Shown here one piece after another: positions 1 through 11,900 of a DNA stretch of 64,000 nucleotides. Below the pieces are notes generated by a model. That model ran no database searches and had not been told where the DNA came from. It was given only the letters and a program-made list of their open reading frames with translations. Location of the stretch: assembly GCF_963576615.1 (NCBI RefSeq), contig NC_088711.1:18570182-18634181 (forward strand). The letters run 5' to 3'. The DNA comes from Watersipora subatra (Eukaryota; Bryozoa; Gymnolaemata; Cheilostomatida; Watersiporidae). The translations under genes and the position numbers were made by a program. The first letter of the stretch is position 1. The number at the start of each line of letters is the position of its first letter.

Positions 1-1170
1 TGTGTATGGTTAGATGATTTGGTGGTGTGTTGGCAATCCATTCATGATCGAGTTCAACCTCTGCTTACCTTACTGCAAGCAGAGGCTGTGCAAGTCGTAA
101 AGAGCATTGTTATACAACCAATAGCTCAGCGATTTTGACTGAACGTGTTTGAGTCTAGTTGCAAGGAAACTTTGATGACTGAAGACATGACCAGTTGCAG
201 AGAGCAAGTTAAGTTTGGATGTCATTCATGTCACAACCAGTGAACTTTTTTGGGAATGGAATCCCAACCTGTTGTTTGCAGGTCAGCTGGTTTAGACTCT
301 TAAGCTATAACCATTCTTAACTTTGTAATAAGGTCAAAAGCAAAATACTTTGCCTTTTTTTCATTGTCATCTTATGTTGCAAAACTTAGGCCTTAATAAA
401 ACATTTTGACAGAGCAATATGAGTGTATAAAAGTTATTTTATTATAATGTACTAATGGTTGCAATCTCCGTGGGTTCAAGTCCAGCAAAATGCAAAATTC
501 TGATACCTGAACTTTGATAGCTATAGCTGGACAAACACAGAAACAGAAACACAGACATACAAACATTGAAAAAAATATATATAAAAAATATATATAAATA
601 TATTATTTATTATATAAATAAATTATATTTATGCTAATTAAAATTTATGCTAATATATATATAATATATATCTTATTTATTATATAAATAAATTATATTT
701 ATATAAATATATAAGATATATATTATATATAGATTAGCATAAATTTTTCAGAACTACTTTACTTCTTTAGCTTGATGCTGTAGTTTATAAAACATTTCAT
801 TAACTTTAAAATTAAAATTAATAAATGCAATGAATTAATAATGGTTGAAAATATGTCTGATCAACCAGAAAAATGTTGAAGCAATGGAAGCAGCCATAAT
901 AAAAAAATTCAAATACATTAAAAAACTAGCTCGGTGTTTTTGACGACTATTATCTTGCACACAAACTTTTTTATAAATGAAGCATTGTTTAAACCACTAA
1001 CAACTTATATTAAAGGAGGGAAGCAAATGGGTCAGCAATGACAATAAAGTCTAAAATTAAATTTGATAAATATTTGTTTATCTAAAAGTATATGTTATCT
1101 TTCTCCCCTGTGTCTTACATATTTGTTACTTGATTTGTTTTCTACTGGACTGTCACCTTCCTCGCTGTAG
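1..1170. other. Non-coding, repeat-rich left end
   Basis: No convincing exon was found. A tRNA-like B-box-type segment lies near 450-485. It is followed at about 480-575 by a segment with CTGGACAAACACAG and ACATACAAACATTGA, the signature of the 5' end (reverse orientation) of the Helitron-like repeats seen elsewhere in the window. Positions 571-748 are AT-rich with inverted ATATAAATAAATTATAT-type segments. The stretch around 240-320 resembles 44730-44830, which suggests another dispersed repeat. Confidence 0.4.
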
Positions 1171-1289
1171 GACGACTGGCTGTTATTATTCTTGGTATGT
1201 TGCTGCTTGCTATAGTTTATGCCTTTATCCCTGCATTTGAAAGCCTACACAGCATCCTGCTGCATAGCTTGAATCCTGAAGTGACCTAA
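1171..1289 (+). CDS. Possible terminal exon of an upstream membrane-protein gene
   Basis: A pyrimidine-rich acceptor (cttcctcgctgtag) is followed by 2 nt completing a codon and then 38 sense codons ending in TAA. The peptide runs RLAVIILGMLLLAIVYAF and then IPAFESLHSILLHSLNPEVT, so it is one strong membrane helix with a short polar end, as expected for the C-terminus of a membrane protein. No partner exon is visible upstream in the window. The family is not recognised. It could also be a chance open stretch. It cannot join the cytokine receptor downstream because it ends in a stop. Confidence 0.33.
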
Positions 1290-1407
1290 AAAGTCAGGAG
1301 ATAAACCAGCCAATAGTGTGGTTATAAATATGTGGAAACTGCAGCAATGTTGAAAATAAGCGGCAATTTTAAAACACCTTCATATGCTTTACACGCGACA
1401 TACAGAT

Positions 1408-1512
1408 TGCTCTACTGCTAAAATCACAGAGCGATTAGTATTACAGCTGCACACCTTAAGATGCTTAAGATGTGCAGCTGTAATACTAATAGCTCTGTGA
1501 TTCTAGCAGCGA
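1408..1512. repeat. Foldback (inverted) repeat
   Basis: The left arm (1417-1455) reads TAAAATCACAGAGCGATTAG and continues to TTACAGCTGCACACCTTAAG. The right arm (1465-1508) is its near-perfect reverse complement. The arms are about 40 bp with roughly 10 bp between them. The shape fits a small MITE or foldback remnant; no target duplication was recognised. Confidence 0.7.
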
Positions 1513-1889
1513 TTTCAGCCAGATTAGCTTTTAAGATGTTCGAGAAATTCTCAGCAACTTCCTCCAAACTGTGAAAGCTACTTTTCGAGTAAGCTAGAGC
1601 AGTCTCTGATAGCTAGCTCTTTGGTAGTTGATCAGGTGATCGGTTCTAAAAATAGAATGCAAAAATTTTATTTGTGACATGATTGGTAGTTTCCACTCAA
1701 AGTTTATTTATGTTCACCCATGCACCATCCGGGATACAAAGCGCATCACTTATTACATGAATATTCACAATATACCAATCACTAGTAACCGCTCAAAATA
1801 TTTTGGAAATTCTCAATATTTTAGCAAATTTTGTAGATTGAGATTTACATATAAAAAGTTCTAAGTACCCTTAATATTCTATAGTGTAC

Positions 1890-1900
1890 TATATATATAC

Positions 1901-1966
<66 letters not shown>
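1890..1966. repeat. (TA)n microsatellite
   Basis: About 75 bp of almost pure TA dinucleotide lies just 5' of the first visible receptor exon. Confidence 0.9.
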
Positions 1967-1968
<2 letters not shown>

Positions 1969-1984
1969 TCATTTTGAGTTACAG

Positions 1985-4900
1985 TTGGCAGTCTACCGCT
2001 TGGCGAAACTACGCCAATGTACAGCGATATAGCCATGACAACTAATTTCATTATTCGGACTGGATCTTTATCCTCTTCCTATGGTCGCTATAATGGCTAT
2101 ATTGCAAAAACTGGAGATGCTCTAAACATAACCTGCAACAAACACTCTCACGGTAGAATGAGCATTTCTGTAAGACGGAAAATTTATCAGCCACAACATT
2201 CGGTTTTAGCCGAACCTGGCAGGTATGTACTTTTATATATTTATAATATGTATTATATATATATGTAATACATATTATTACTGAATAATGCTGAGCAGGC
2301 ATGCTCAACTGCTGTGAACTGCAGTATTAGTCTTTTATGGAAATATATATTTTAGTATACAAAATAATAAAATTATAGCTAATAAAGCATATCTAATACA
2401 TATGTGATATATATTATATATATATTACAAAGTTTGTGTGTATGTACGTATATATGTGTATGCGTGTCCAGCTGTAGCTGTTAAAATCTTAGAAATGATA
2501 TTCTGCTTTCTTATAGATTCGAACTCACTTGCTACCGCAAGTTTAAAATCCAAATGCTCTACCAATGAGCCATACAAGACGCAATGATATAAGATGTTAT
2601 CATTTACCGTATATAAGTATGCGCACGCTAATTATTTTAGCATTGCGCCCACACGTTACGATTCCTCCGTTAAGAAATATTTTTCGTAAGGTTCAATTAC
2701 TATATCTGGAGTCGAAGCCAATTCTTCTCACGCGGACAGTTATATTATCTCCGTGGGAAGAGTCTCGATATTCTCTCTCCTTTCGGTCAGACAGAGACAG
2801 TACGATATCTCATTTTTACATTTGTACCAGTATCAAGAGCTATACCAGTATCGTCGTGTTCAAAGTTTTGACTGATAGCTTCTGGTGGAACAGTAACCTT
2901 TTTTAAACACATACTTCTATGCAAGAATTGTTATTATTAATTCAACATATTCAGGATTTTTATTTTGTTTTCTCAGTTCATATTAATGGTATCATTACCG
3001 AATCATCCTTTATTGTAATCGTAACAAAACTGACTTATTTTAGCTATTACTTGCTAATTATTTCCCATTTATGCCTAAACCCTTTTATAGTTGTTTTATT
3101 TTTTGTAATTTATTTGACCTGCACAAAACATTTTCCCATGATCTGACATTTTAAAGTTACAGTTGTTTGACAAAGTTTGAAAACCTTTACAGTTGTTTTT
3201 ATTTTCTCTTAAATTATTTCAACTACACAAAACACTTTTCTTACTATATGTAATTTGAAAATTAGAATTGCGAATGTTGTTATATATGTTAAATACAAAT
3301 CAATTTTCTGTGCAAAAACTTTTTTATTACCTGACAACACCGGGTAGTACAGCTAGTACAATATATATAATACATATAAATGTATACATATGTTATATAT
3401 AATATATATGTTATATATATTATAAATATACTTTATTGGCTATCATTTTATTAATTTCATATAGTAAAATGTTTCTTTATATAAAATTAAAGTTTCATAT
3501 AACAAATATGTATTATACATGTATATGCTGCATATATAATATATATCACATATACTATATGTACAAAATCTAATATATATAATAATATATATAAATGTAT
3601 ATATATGTTATATATATGTTATATACATTTTGTATATATGTTGTATACATTATATATATTATATAGAAGTTTTATTGGCAATCATATTATTAATTTCATA
3701 TAATAAAATATATATTTCCATAAGAGATTAACATTGTAGTTCATGGCTGTTCAGCATGCCTTAAATGATAGCTTGACAAGTTATTCTCGTCTGGTTAATA
3801 TCTACTACATAATAAATATCTACTACATATATACTATATAATAAATAGAAAACTGACGCATAATGTAACATTATACCTTCTTTTTCAGGATTTCCTACAT
3901 TGACACGCCTGAGCAGGTAGTTTTAGCCATTTCTAGCGCTCAACAAAATGATTCTGGATCGTACATTTGTAATGGCGATTCAAAGAATTTGACAGTCATA
4001 GCGCCAGGTATGATAGCCTTTAAACATTGTTTTTAAAAAAATGCAGAAGTAGTTCAGATAAAACTTAATCATTATTCACCACACTTTCTGCTACTGCAGC
4101 GAGGCTTTAATCTGATAGCGAGAGGGTTAATCTGGCTGCATAAAAGTTTACAAGCATCTAATATAGTTGTCAGTACTCAATAACACCTGTATTAGACTGT
4201 CTGTCTGTCTGTAGATCTGTTCGTCTCTATGTGCATTGCTGTATTATAAAGCATACTAAATTGAAACATGATAATGGCCAAAGGTTAATAAATCTTTGTA
4301 TGTCTTTCCTACTATATTCTCATTTTATAGAGACGAGTTTCAACATTCGCACGAAACAGTCATTCTGATTAAACTATTGTTATTTTCAACCTGAGCTTCA
4401 ATATTATACTTTGGCCTGTTTGTGGAACTAGGTGGCTTAAATTTATTGATAGAGATTTGAGGCAGGCTAAGATCAAATCACTTAAAACTGTAACTGGTTG
4501 TCAAATAGTTGTTAGAGTGGTGAGAGTAACACTCTGGTATTGTAATGGGCTATTTCATCTTAAGCAAAAGATGTTTATCTATCTCAATGCGATAAGTTGG
4601 TAAAACTTATGGAGACGGAGAGAGAGGTAGAGAGAAATTGGGAAGGGAAAGAGACAGAGAGAGGGGGAGGACAAGGGAGGGGGAAAACATTGGAAAGGGA
4701 AAAGAGGGAGAGAGAGGGAAAGAGAGGGGAAGAGAGAGGGAGAGAGAGGGAGAGAGAGAGGGAGGGAGAGAGGGAGAGAAAGGGAGAGAGAGAGAGAAAG
4801 GGAGAGAGGGAGAAAGAGTGGGAGAGAAGTAGGGGGGGGGGAAAGAGGATTAAGGGAAGAGAGAGAGCAGGGGAACAGAAAGAGGGAAGGATTTTAAAAC

Positions 4901-5820
4901 CACTAGAAGTTTAACTTAGTGATGACATCATATCTGGTGTGCAGGCCAAATATATCAAATATATACCATTGTATATATTTGATACAATGGTAGATGTTTG
5001 AGGTATTTTAAATTAAAGCTTTGTTTACATGTTTTTTTACATTGTTTAATTATAGTTTTTTACTTCAATATTTAGTAAGGTAATATGCTAAACTAAATAT
5101 TTATTGTTAAAGATATTTTTTAAGACTTGTGATCGGTTTACACAGTAAATAAGAACTGTTCTCCTTAAAACCTGCTCACAGCCATTTAATTTAAATAGCC
5201 AATCACATCTCTATTAATAAAACCCACTTTGTCACCTTACCTTCTGCCAGGTTGCAAAAAATACTCGATTTTAAAACGTCACGTGTTTTTTGAGATTCAG
5301 CCTCTTCAACACCTATCTGGCTAAAAACTCAAGAATGTGCCTTTGCATACATTAAGAACAATTGCTCTCAATGAACATCTTTATAGATTATTAGCAAGCA
5401 CCTTCATAGCAGTGTAGCAATCTGCCTTGAAAACTTAATGCATGCGCTTGCTGTCTGATTGAACATAAAGGAAACTTCGGGCAATGCTGAACTTTAGGCT
5501 AGTGATTTTTTGCAATAATTCGCTTAGGATTGCTTTGAAAGTGATGATAAACATAAATGAATGCTGATTAAATGCAAAAATGAAGGCTAAGGGTTAAAAA
5601 ATTTTTTAATTTGAAACTACTTATTTGATTTTAGTGGGTAACTGTTGCCCTTTTTTCATTTTTAGTTTTATTATTGTTGTATAACAAAAATTAAAAAGAA
5701 ACATTTCTATTTGAAATGAAATTATTGCCCATAAAGTAATAAAATATATATAGTATATACATACTATATTATATTATAGTATATGTATTATTTATAATAT
5801 ATAGACATTTGTATATATAT

Positions 5821-5913
<93 letters not shown>

Positions 5914-8900
5914 AACAACACACTGTGGCTCAGCAAGGACTCACCATCAGCAAAGACGACATTAAGTGCAGAGTGCAGCGTATGAAAAACTGGGCAGCAC
6001 CTGGCCATGACATGATTCAAGCCTTCTGGTTAAAGAAATTGACATCACTTCACACTAGAATGGCTAAGCAGATGGAATACCTAATAGAACAAGGTGACCA
6101 TCCAGAATGGCTGACCAAAGGACGAACTGTGCTTCTGATAAAAGATCCAAAGCAGGGGCCGATTCCCAAAAACTATCGACCAATAACGTGCTTGCCCACC
6201 ACTTGGAAACTGCTCTCAGGAATAGTTGCAGACAAACTGGAAGAGCACATGAGTCACTATATGACCAGTGCTCAGAAAGGAATTGGGCGCAACACCCGAG
6301 GAGCTAAACATCAGTTACTGGTGGATCGGACGGTCTGTCAAGACAGCAAGAGAAGGCAAACCAATCTTGCCATGGCTTGGATTGACTACAGAAAGGCCTA
6401 TGACTCAATTCCCCATAGTTGGATACTTGAGTGCCTCAGTATGTACAATGTTCACCCTGCTCTTGTGGCATTCATCAAGATGTCAATGACCAAATGGAAG
6501 ACGGAACTGGAGGCTAATGGCAAAAAGCTGGCGAGTGTACAAATTAAGCGAGGCATCTATCAAGGTGACTCCTTATCACCGCTGCTCTTCTGCATATGCC
6601 TAAACCCTCTAAGCAATATGCTGGAGGAGACTCAATATGGGTACCAGTTTAAGAGTGGCACCAAGATAAACCACCTCTTCTACATGGATGACATCAAGCT
6701 GTACGCTAACAAAGAAAGGGACATTGATTCGCTCATACACCTCACTCAGGTATACAGCAAGGACATCGGAATGACCTTCGGTATTGAGAAATGTGGAAGG
6801 CTAATTCTTAAGAAAGGCCATTCTATGCTCACAGATGGCCTAAGAATGCCAAATGGTACCATCAAAGATATAGAAGAAGGGTACAAGTACTTGGGGATTA
6901 TGCAAAGCAACATCAACCACGAAGCCGAGGTACGTCACAAAGCCATTTCCGAATACAAGAAACGCCTTCGGCAGGTCTTACGGAGCCAGCTCAATGCCAA
7001 GAACCAAATCATGGCAATAAATACCTACGCACTGCCAGTAATAAGATATCCAGCAGGCATAATAAAGTGGACTGAGGAAGCCATCAAAGAAACAGATATA
7101 GCAACTCGTAAACTGCTGACCATGCATGGAGCACTCCACCCAAAATCTGATACTATTAGATTGTATCTTGATAGGAAAGATGGCGGTAGGGGACTCAAAA
7201 GTGTACAGCAGACAGTGAAAGAGGAGGAGCGAAGCATCAAAGCATATGCAGCCTCCATGGCCATCTCAGATAATTTGCTAGCTGAATTTCAATCGGCTGC
7301 TCTCACGACGGACCTATGCCCTGATGATGAGGAAATTGACTGGCATACGAAACCTCTTCATGGTGCTTACCACCAACAAATATCTAAGGTTGGCGATCTT
7401 CACCAGACATATATGTGGCTGAACAAAGGAAACCTAACGGCCAATACAGAGTCGCTAATCATGGCAGCCCAGGAGCAAGTGCTCCCAACAAGGCAACTCC
7501 AAACGAAAATCTATCACACTAGAGACGATCCTAGATGCAGACTGTGCAAAGATGCACCTGAGACCATCCAACACATCATCAGTGGATGCAGACAGCTAGC
7601 AGGGAACGCATACACTGAGCGGCATAATCATGTCGCAGGTATTGTGTATAGAAGTCTATGTGATGAGTATGGCCTTAATAAACCACAACACTGGTGGGAA
7701 GCTCCTGGTAAGGTCAATGAAAATGACCGCGCTAAGATCCTCTGGGACTTCTACATCCAAACTGACAAGCATGTCCTAGCAAACCAACCAGATATAGTGG
7801 TGGTAGACAAGGAGAACAAGAGGGCTACTATAATAGATATAGCAGTACCCAATGACTACAATATAGCCAGCAAAGAAAAAGAAAAGGTAGAGAAATATCT
7901 CCCTCTTGGAGAAGAAATTGAAAAATGCTGGAATGTAAGAACAACCGTAATCCCAGTAGTGATTGGGGCACTGGGCGCAATAACACCGGCGCATAAAATG
8001 TGGCTTGCCCAAATACCAACAACAATCAACTCAGGTGAGTTGCAGAAAAGTGCGCTATTGGGAACAGCTAAGATCTTGAGACGAGTGCTCAAACTCCCAG
8101 GTCTCTGGTAGGAGACCCGAGTTAGAGCAGAATTTACCACCCATACGGGGTATCCGGGGTGAGGAAACAATTTTTTTATATATATTTATATATATATGTG
8201 TATATATATATATACATGTGTATATATACACATGTATATATATATATATATAGATCTATATAAATGTATGTATATATTAACGGATATATATACAAATGTC
8301 TATATATTATAAATAATACATATACTATAATATAGTATGTATATACTATATATATATATATATTTTATACTAGATCCTCTGGGACTTCTACATCCAAACT
8401 GACAAGCATGTCCTAGCCAACCAACCAGATATAGTGGTAGTGAACAAGGAGAACAAGAGGGCTACTATAATAGATATAACAGTACCCAATGACTACAATA
8501 TAGCCAGCAAAGAAAATGAAAAGGGAGAGAAATATCTCCTTCTTGGAGAAGAAATTGAAAAATGCTGGAATGTAAGAACTACTGTAATCCCAGTAGTCAT
8601 TGGGGCACTGGGCGCAATAACACCGGCGCATAAAATGTGGCTTGCCCAAATACCAACAGCAATCAACTCAGGTGAGTTGCAGAAAAGTGCGCTATTGGGA
8701 ACAGCTAAGATCTTGAGGCGAGCGCTCAAACTCCCAGGTCTCTGGTAGGAGACCCGAGTTAGAGCAGAATTTACCACCCATACCGGGTATCCGGGGTGAG
8801 GAAACAATTTTTTATATATATATATATAATCAGGACAGATAGCGCAGTTGGTAAGGTATTGGGACAGTGATCATTAGGTCCTCAGTTCAAACCCCAACCA

Positions 8901-11900
8901 CTGCACTTTTCTGGTGGTCCTTAGACAAGAACCTTGCTTGTACAACGTCTACAGCCTCTATGATGAGTGCAATAACCAAAGCCATGCCGGCTCGGACGTC
9001 GTCCGGTCAAACAAGGTCCGCGCTGCCTGTAGCTGAACCAGGACAAGGCAGTGAAAAATGGGCTACTGGTTCAAAACGAATGAAATGGACTCGAACTGAT
9101 AACACAGACCACGTGCAGTGCTACTTTATGAGTGAACCTCAAAAGTGGGGCTACATGGAAAGGATGCGTCAACTGTGGATAAACTAACCGCTAAGCAACT
9201 TGTAGCTCAGAGGAGTAACATATTCAAGCGGCACCTCATACCGGATCTTGAGGTAGAAGAAATTAGGGAACAGTTCACTCAGGTAACCTCGATCAACAAG
9301 GAGTGCATATCAACACACACTGTCACACATACACAATCTTGTGTTGATTCACGGGTGGAAGAAGATATGCACTTTGACCTTGACCCAAGGGTGAAAGAGC
9401 TTGCAGAAAATATCATCAACAAGCTGCCAGCTGCTAATGATTATGGAAGCAGGGTACCACTACGAAGAGTTAGCAAGGCCATACCTAAGAGGTTGTTAGA
9501 AGACATTAACTTGGCACTGGAGTCGATCTCAACTGGCTCGATCAGTGAGACTAATGCCCTAATTTACAGTACAGCAACCGTCATCTTGGAGGAGATAGGT
9601 ATTAAGCCACTGCCAACAAGGCTTCAAGCCATTCCATCCTGACTGAGGCTACAAAATAAGATCAAGAACTTGCGCAAGAAAGTTAGTAGGCTCAGTGAGA
9701 GATCTAACCACAGTTTGGAGCGTCCAAAAAGGAAAGCCACAATAGAAGCTCTAAAATCTGCCAAACAGGAGCTAGTAGCACTCTCAGCACGACTGAAGCG
9801 GTACACCAAAGAGTGGGATAACAAGAGAATGAACAAACTGTTCATCAATAATCCATCTAGAGTGTATTCCCAGTTCAAAGGTGAACTGCAGAGGCCAATG
9901 TCAGATCCTCCCCGACCCAGCACTTCAAAGTTCTGGAAGGACATCTGGGAGAAAGAGACTACTCATAACACTACTGCAAATTGGCTGAAGAGGCTTAAAG
10001 AGAGCCATCAACACACTGTGGCTCAGCAAGGACTCACCATCAGCGAAGTGGACATCAAGTGCAGAGTGCAGCGTATGAAAAACTGGGCAGCACCTGGTCA
10101 TGACATGATTCAAGCCTTCTGGTTGAAGAAATTGACATCACTTCATACTAGAATGGCTAAGCAGATGGAATGCCTAATAGAACAAGGTGACTATTCAGAA
10201 TGGCTGACCAAAGGACGAACTGTACTTCTGATAAAAGATCCAAAGCAGGAGCCGATTCCCAAAAACTATCGACCAATAACGGGCTTGCCCACCACCTGGA
10301 AACTGCACTCAGGAATAGTTGCAGACAAACTGGAAGAGCACATGAGTCACATTGTAGTCACTTTGTAGTCACATATGACCAGTGCTCAGAAAGGGATTGG
10401 GCGCAACACCCGAGGAGCCAAACATCAGTTACTGGTGGATTGGACGGTCTGTCAAGACAGCAGGAGAAGGCATACTAATCTTGCCATGGCTTGGCTTGAC
10501 TAAAAAAAGGCCTATGACTCAATTTCCCATAGTTGGATACTTGAGTGCCTCAATATGTACAATGTTCACCCTGCTCTTATGGCATTCATCAAGATGTCAT
10601 TGACCAAATGGAAGACGGAACTGGAGGCTAATGGCAAAAAGCTGGCGAGTGTAAAAATTAAGCGAGGAATCTATCAAGGTGACTCCTTATCACCGCTGCT
10701 TTTCTGCATATGCCTAAACCCTCTAAGCAATATGCTGGAGGAGACTCAATATGGGTACCAGTTTAAGAGTGGCACCAAGATAAACCACCTCTTCTACATG
10801 GATGACATCAAGCTGTACGCTAACAAAGAAAGGGACACTGATTCGCTAATACACCTCACTCAGATATACAGCAAGGACATCGGAATGAGCTTCGGTATTG
10901 AGAAATGTGGAAGGCTAATTCTTAAGAAAGACCAATCTATGCTCACAGATGGCCTAAGAATGCCAAATCGTGTCATCAAAGATATAGAAGGGTACAAGTA
11001 CTTGGGGATTATGCAAAGCAACATCAACCACGAAGCCGAGGTACATCACAAAGCCATTACCAAATACAAGAAACGCCTTCGGCAGGTCCTACGGAGCCAG
11101 CTCAATGCCAAGAACCAAGTCATGGCAATAAATACATATGTACTGCCAGTAATAAGATATCCAGCAGGCATAATAAAGTGGACTGAGGAAGCCATCAAGG
11201 AAACAGATATAGCAACTCGTAAACTGCTGACCATGCATGGAGCACTCCACCCATAATCGGATACTACTAGATTGTATTTCGATAGGAAAGATGGCGGTAG
11301 GGGACTCAAAAGTGTACAGCGGACAGTAAAAGAGGAGGAGCGAAGCGTCAAAGCATATGCAGCCTCCATGGCCACTTCAGATAAGTTGCTAGCTGAATTC
11401 CAATCGGCTGCTCTTACAATGGACCTACGCCCTGATGAAGAAGAAATTGACTGGCACACGAAACCTCTTCATGGTGCTTACTACCAACAAGTATCTGAGG
11501 TTGGTGATCTTCACCAGACATATATGTGGCTGAACAAAGAAAAACTAATGGCCAATACAGAGTCCGCTAATCATGGCAGCCCAGGAGCAAGTGCTCCCAA
11601 CAAGGCAACTCCAAACAAAAATCTATCACACTAGAGACGATCCTAGATGCAGGCTGTGCAAAGATGCACCTGAGACCATCAGTGGATGCAAGCAGCTAGC
11701 AGGAAACGCATACACTGAGCGGCATAATCATGTTGCAGGTGTTGTGTATAGAAGTCTATGTGATGAATATGGCCTTAATAAACCACAACACTGGTGGGAA
11801 GCTCCTGGTAAGGTGAATGAAAATGACCGCGCTAAGATCCACTGGCTTCTACATCTGAACTGACAAGCATGTCCTAGCAAACCAACCAGATATAGTGGTG

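Larger units (their letters stand above)
1290..1984. other. Intergenic region or missing first intron of the receptor gene
   Basis: This stretch precedes the first recognisable receptor exon. It contains a foldback repeat (1410-1512) and a long TA tract (about 1890-1965). No exon encoding a signal peptide with a usable donor was found, so the receptor's first exon is either here and unrecognised or outside the window. Confidence 0.4.

Noticed and set aside
1198..1289. ATG-started hydrophobic peptide as the receptor's signal peptide
   Set aside because: The frame runs into a stop with no usable donor, so it cannot join the Ig exon at 1985.
4597..4914. Open frame of about 105 codons rich in Arg, Glu and Gly
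   Set aside because: It is the translation of the GAGAGG repeat; other frames are open for the same reason.
7025..8170. Minus-strand frames over the retrotransposon copies
   Set aside because: They mirror the RT/endonuclease coding strand and recur in all three copies only because the + strand does.
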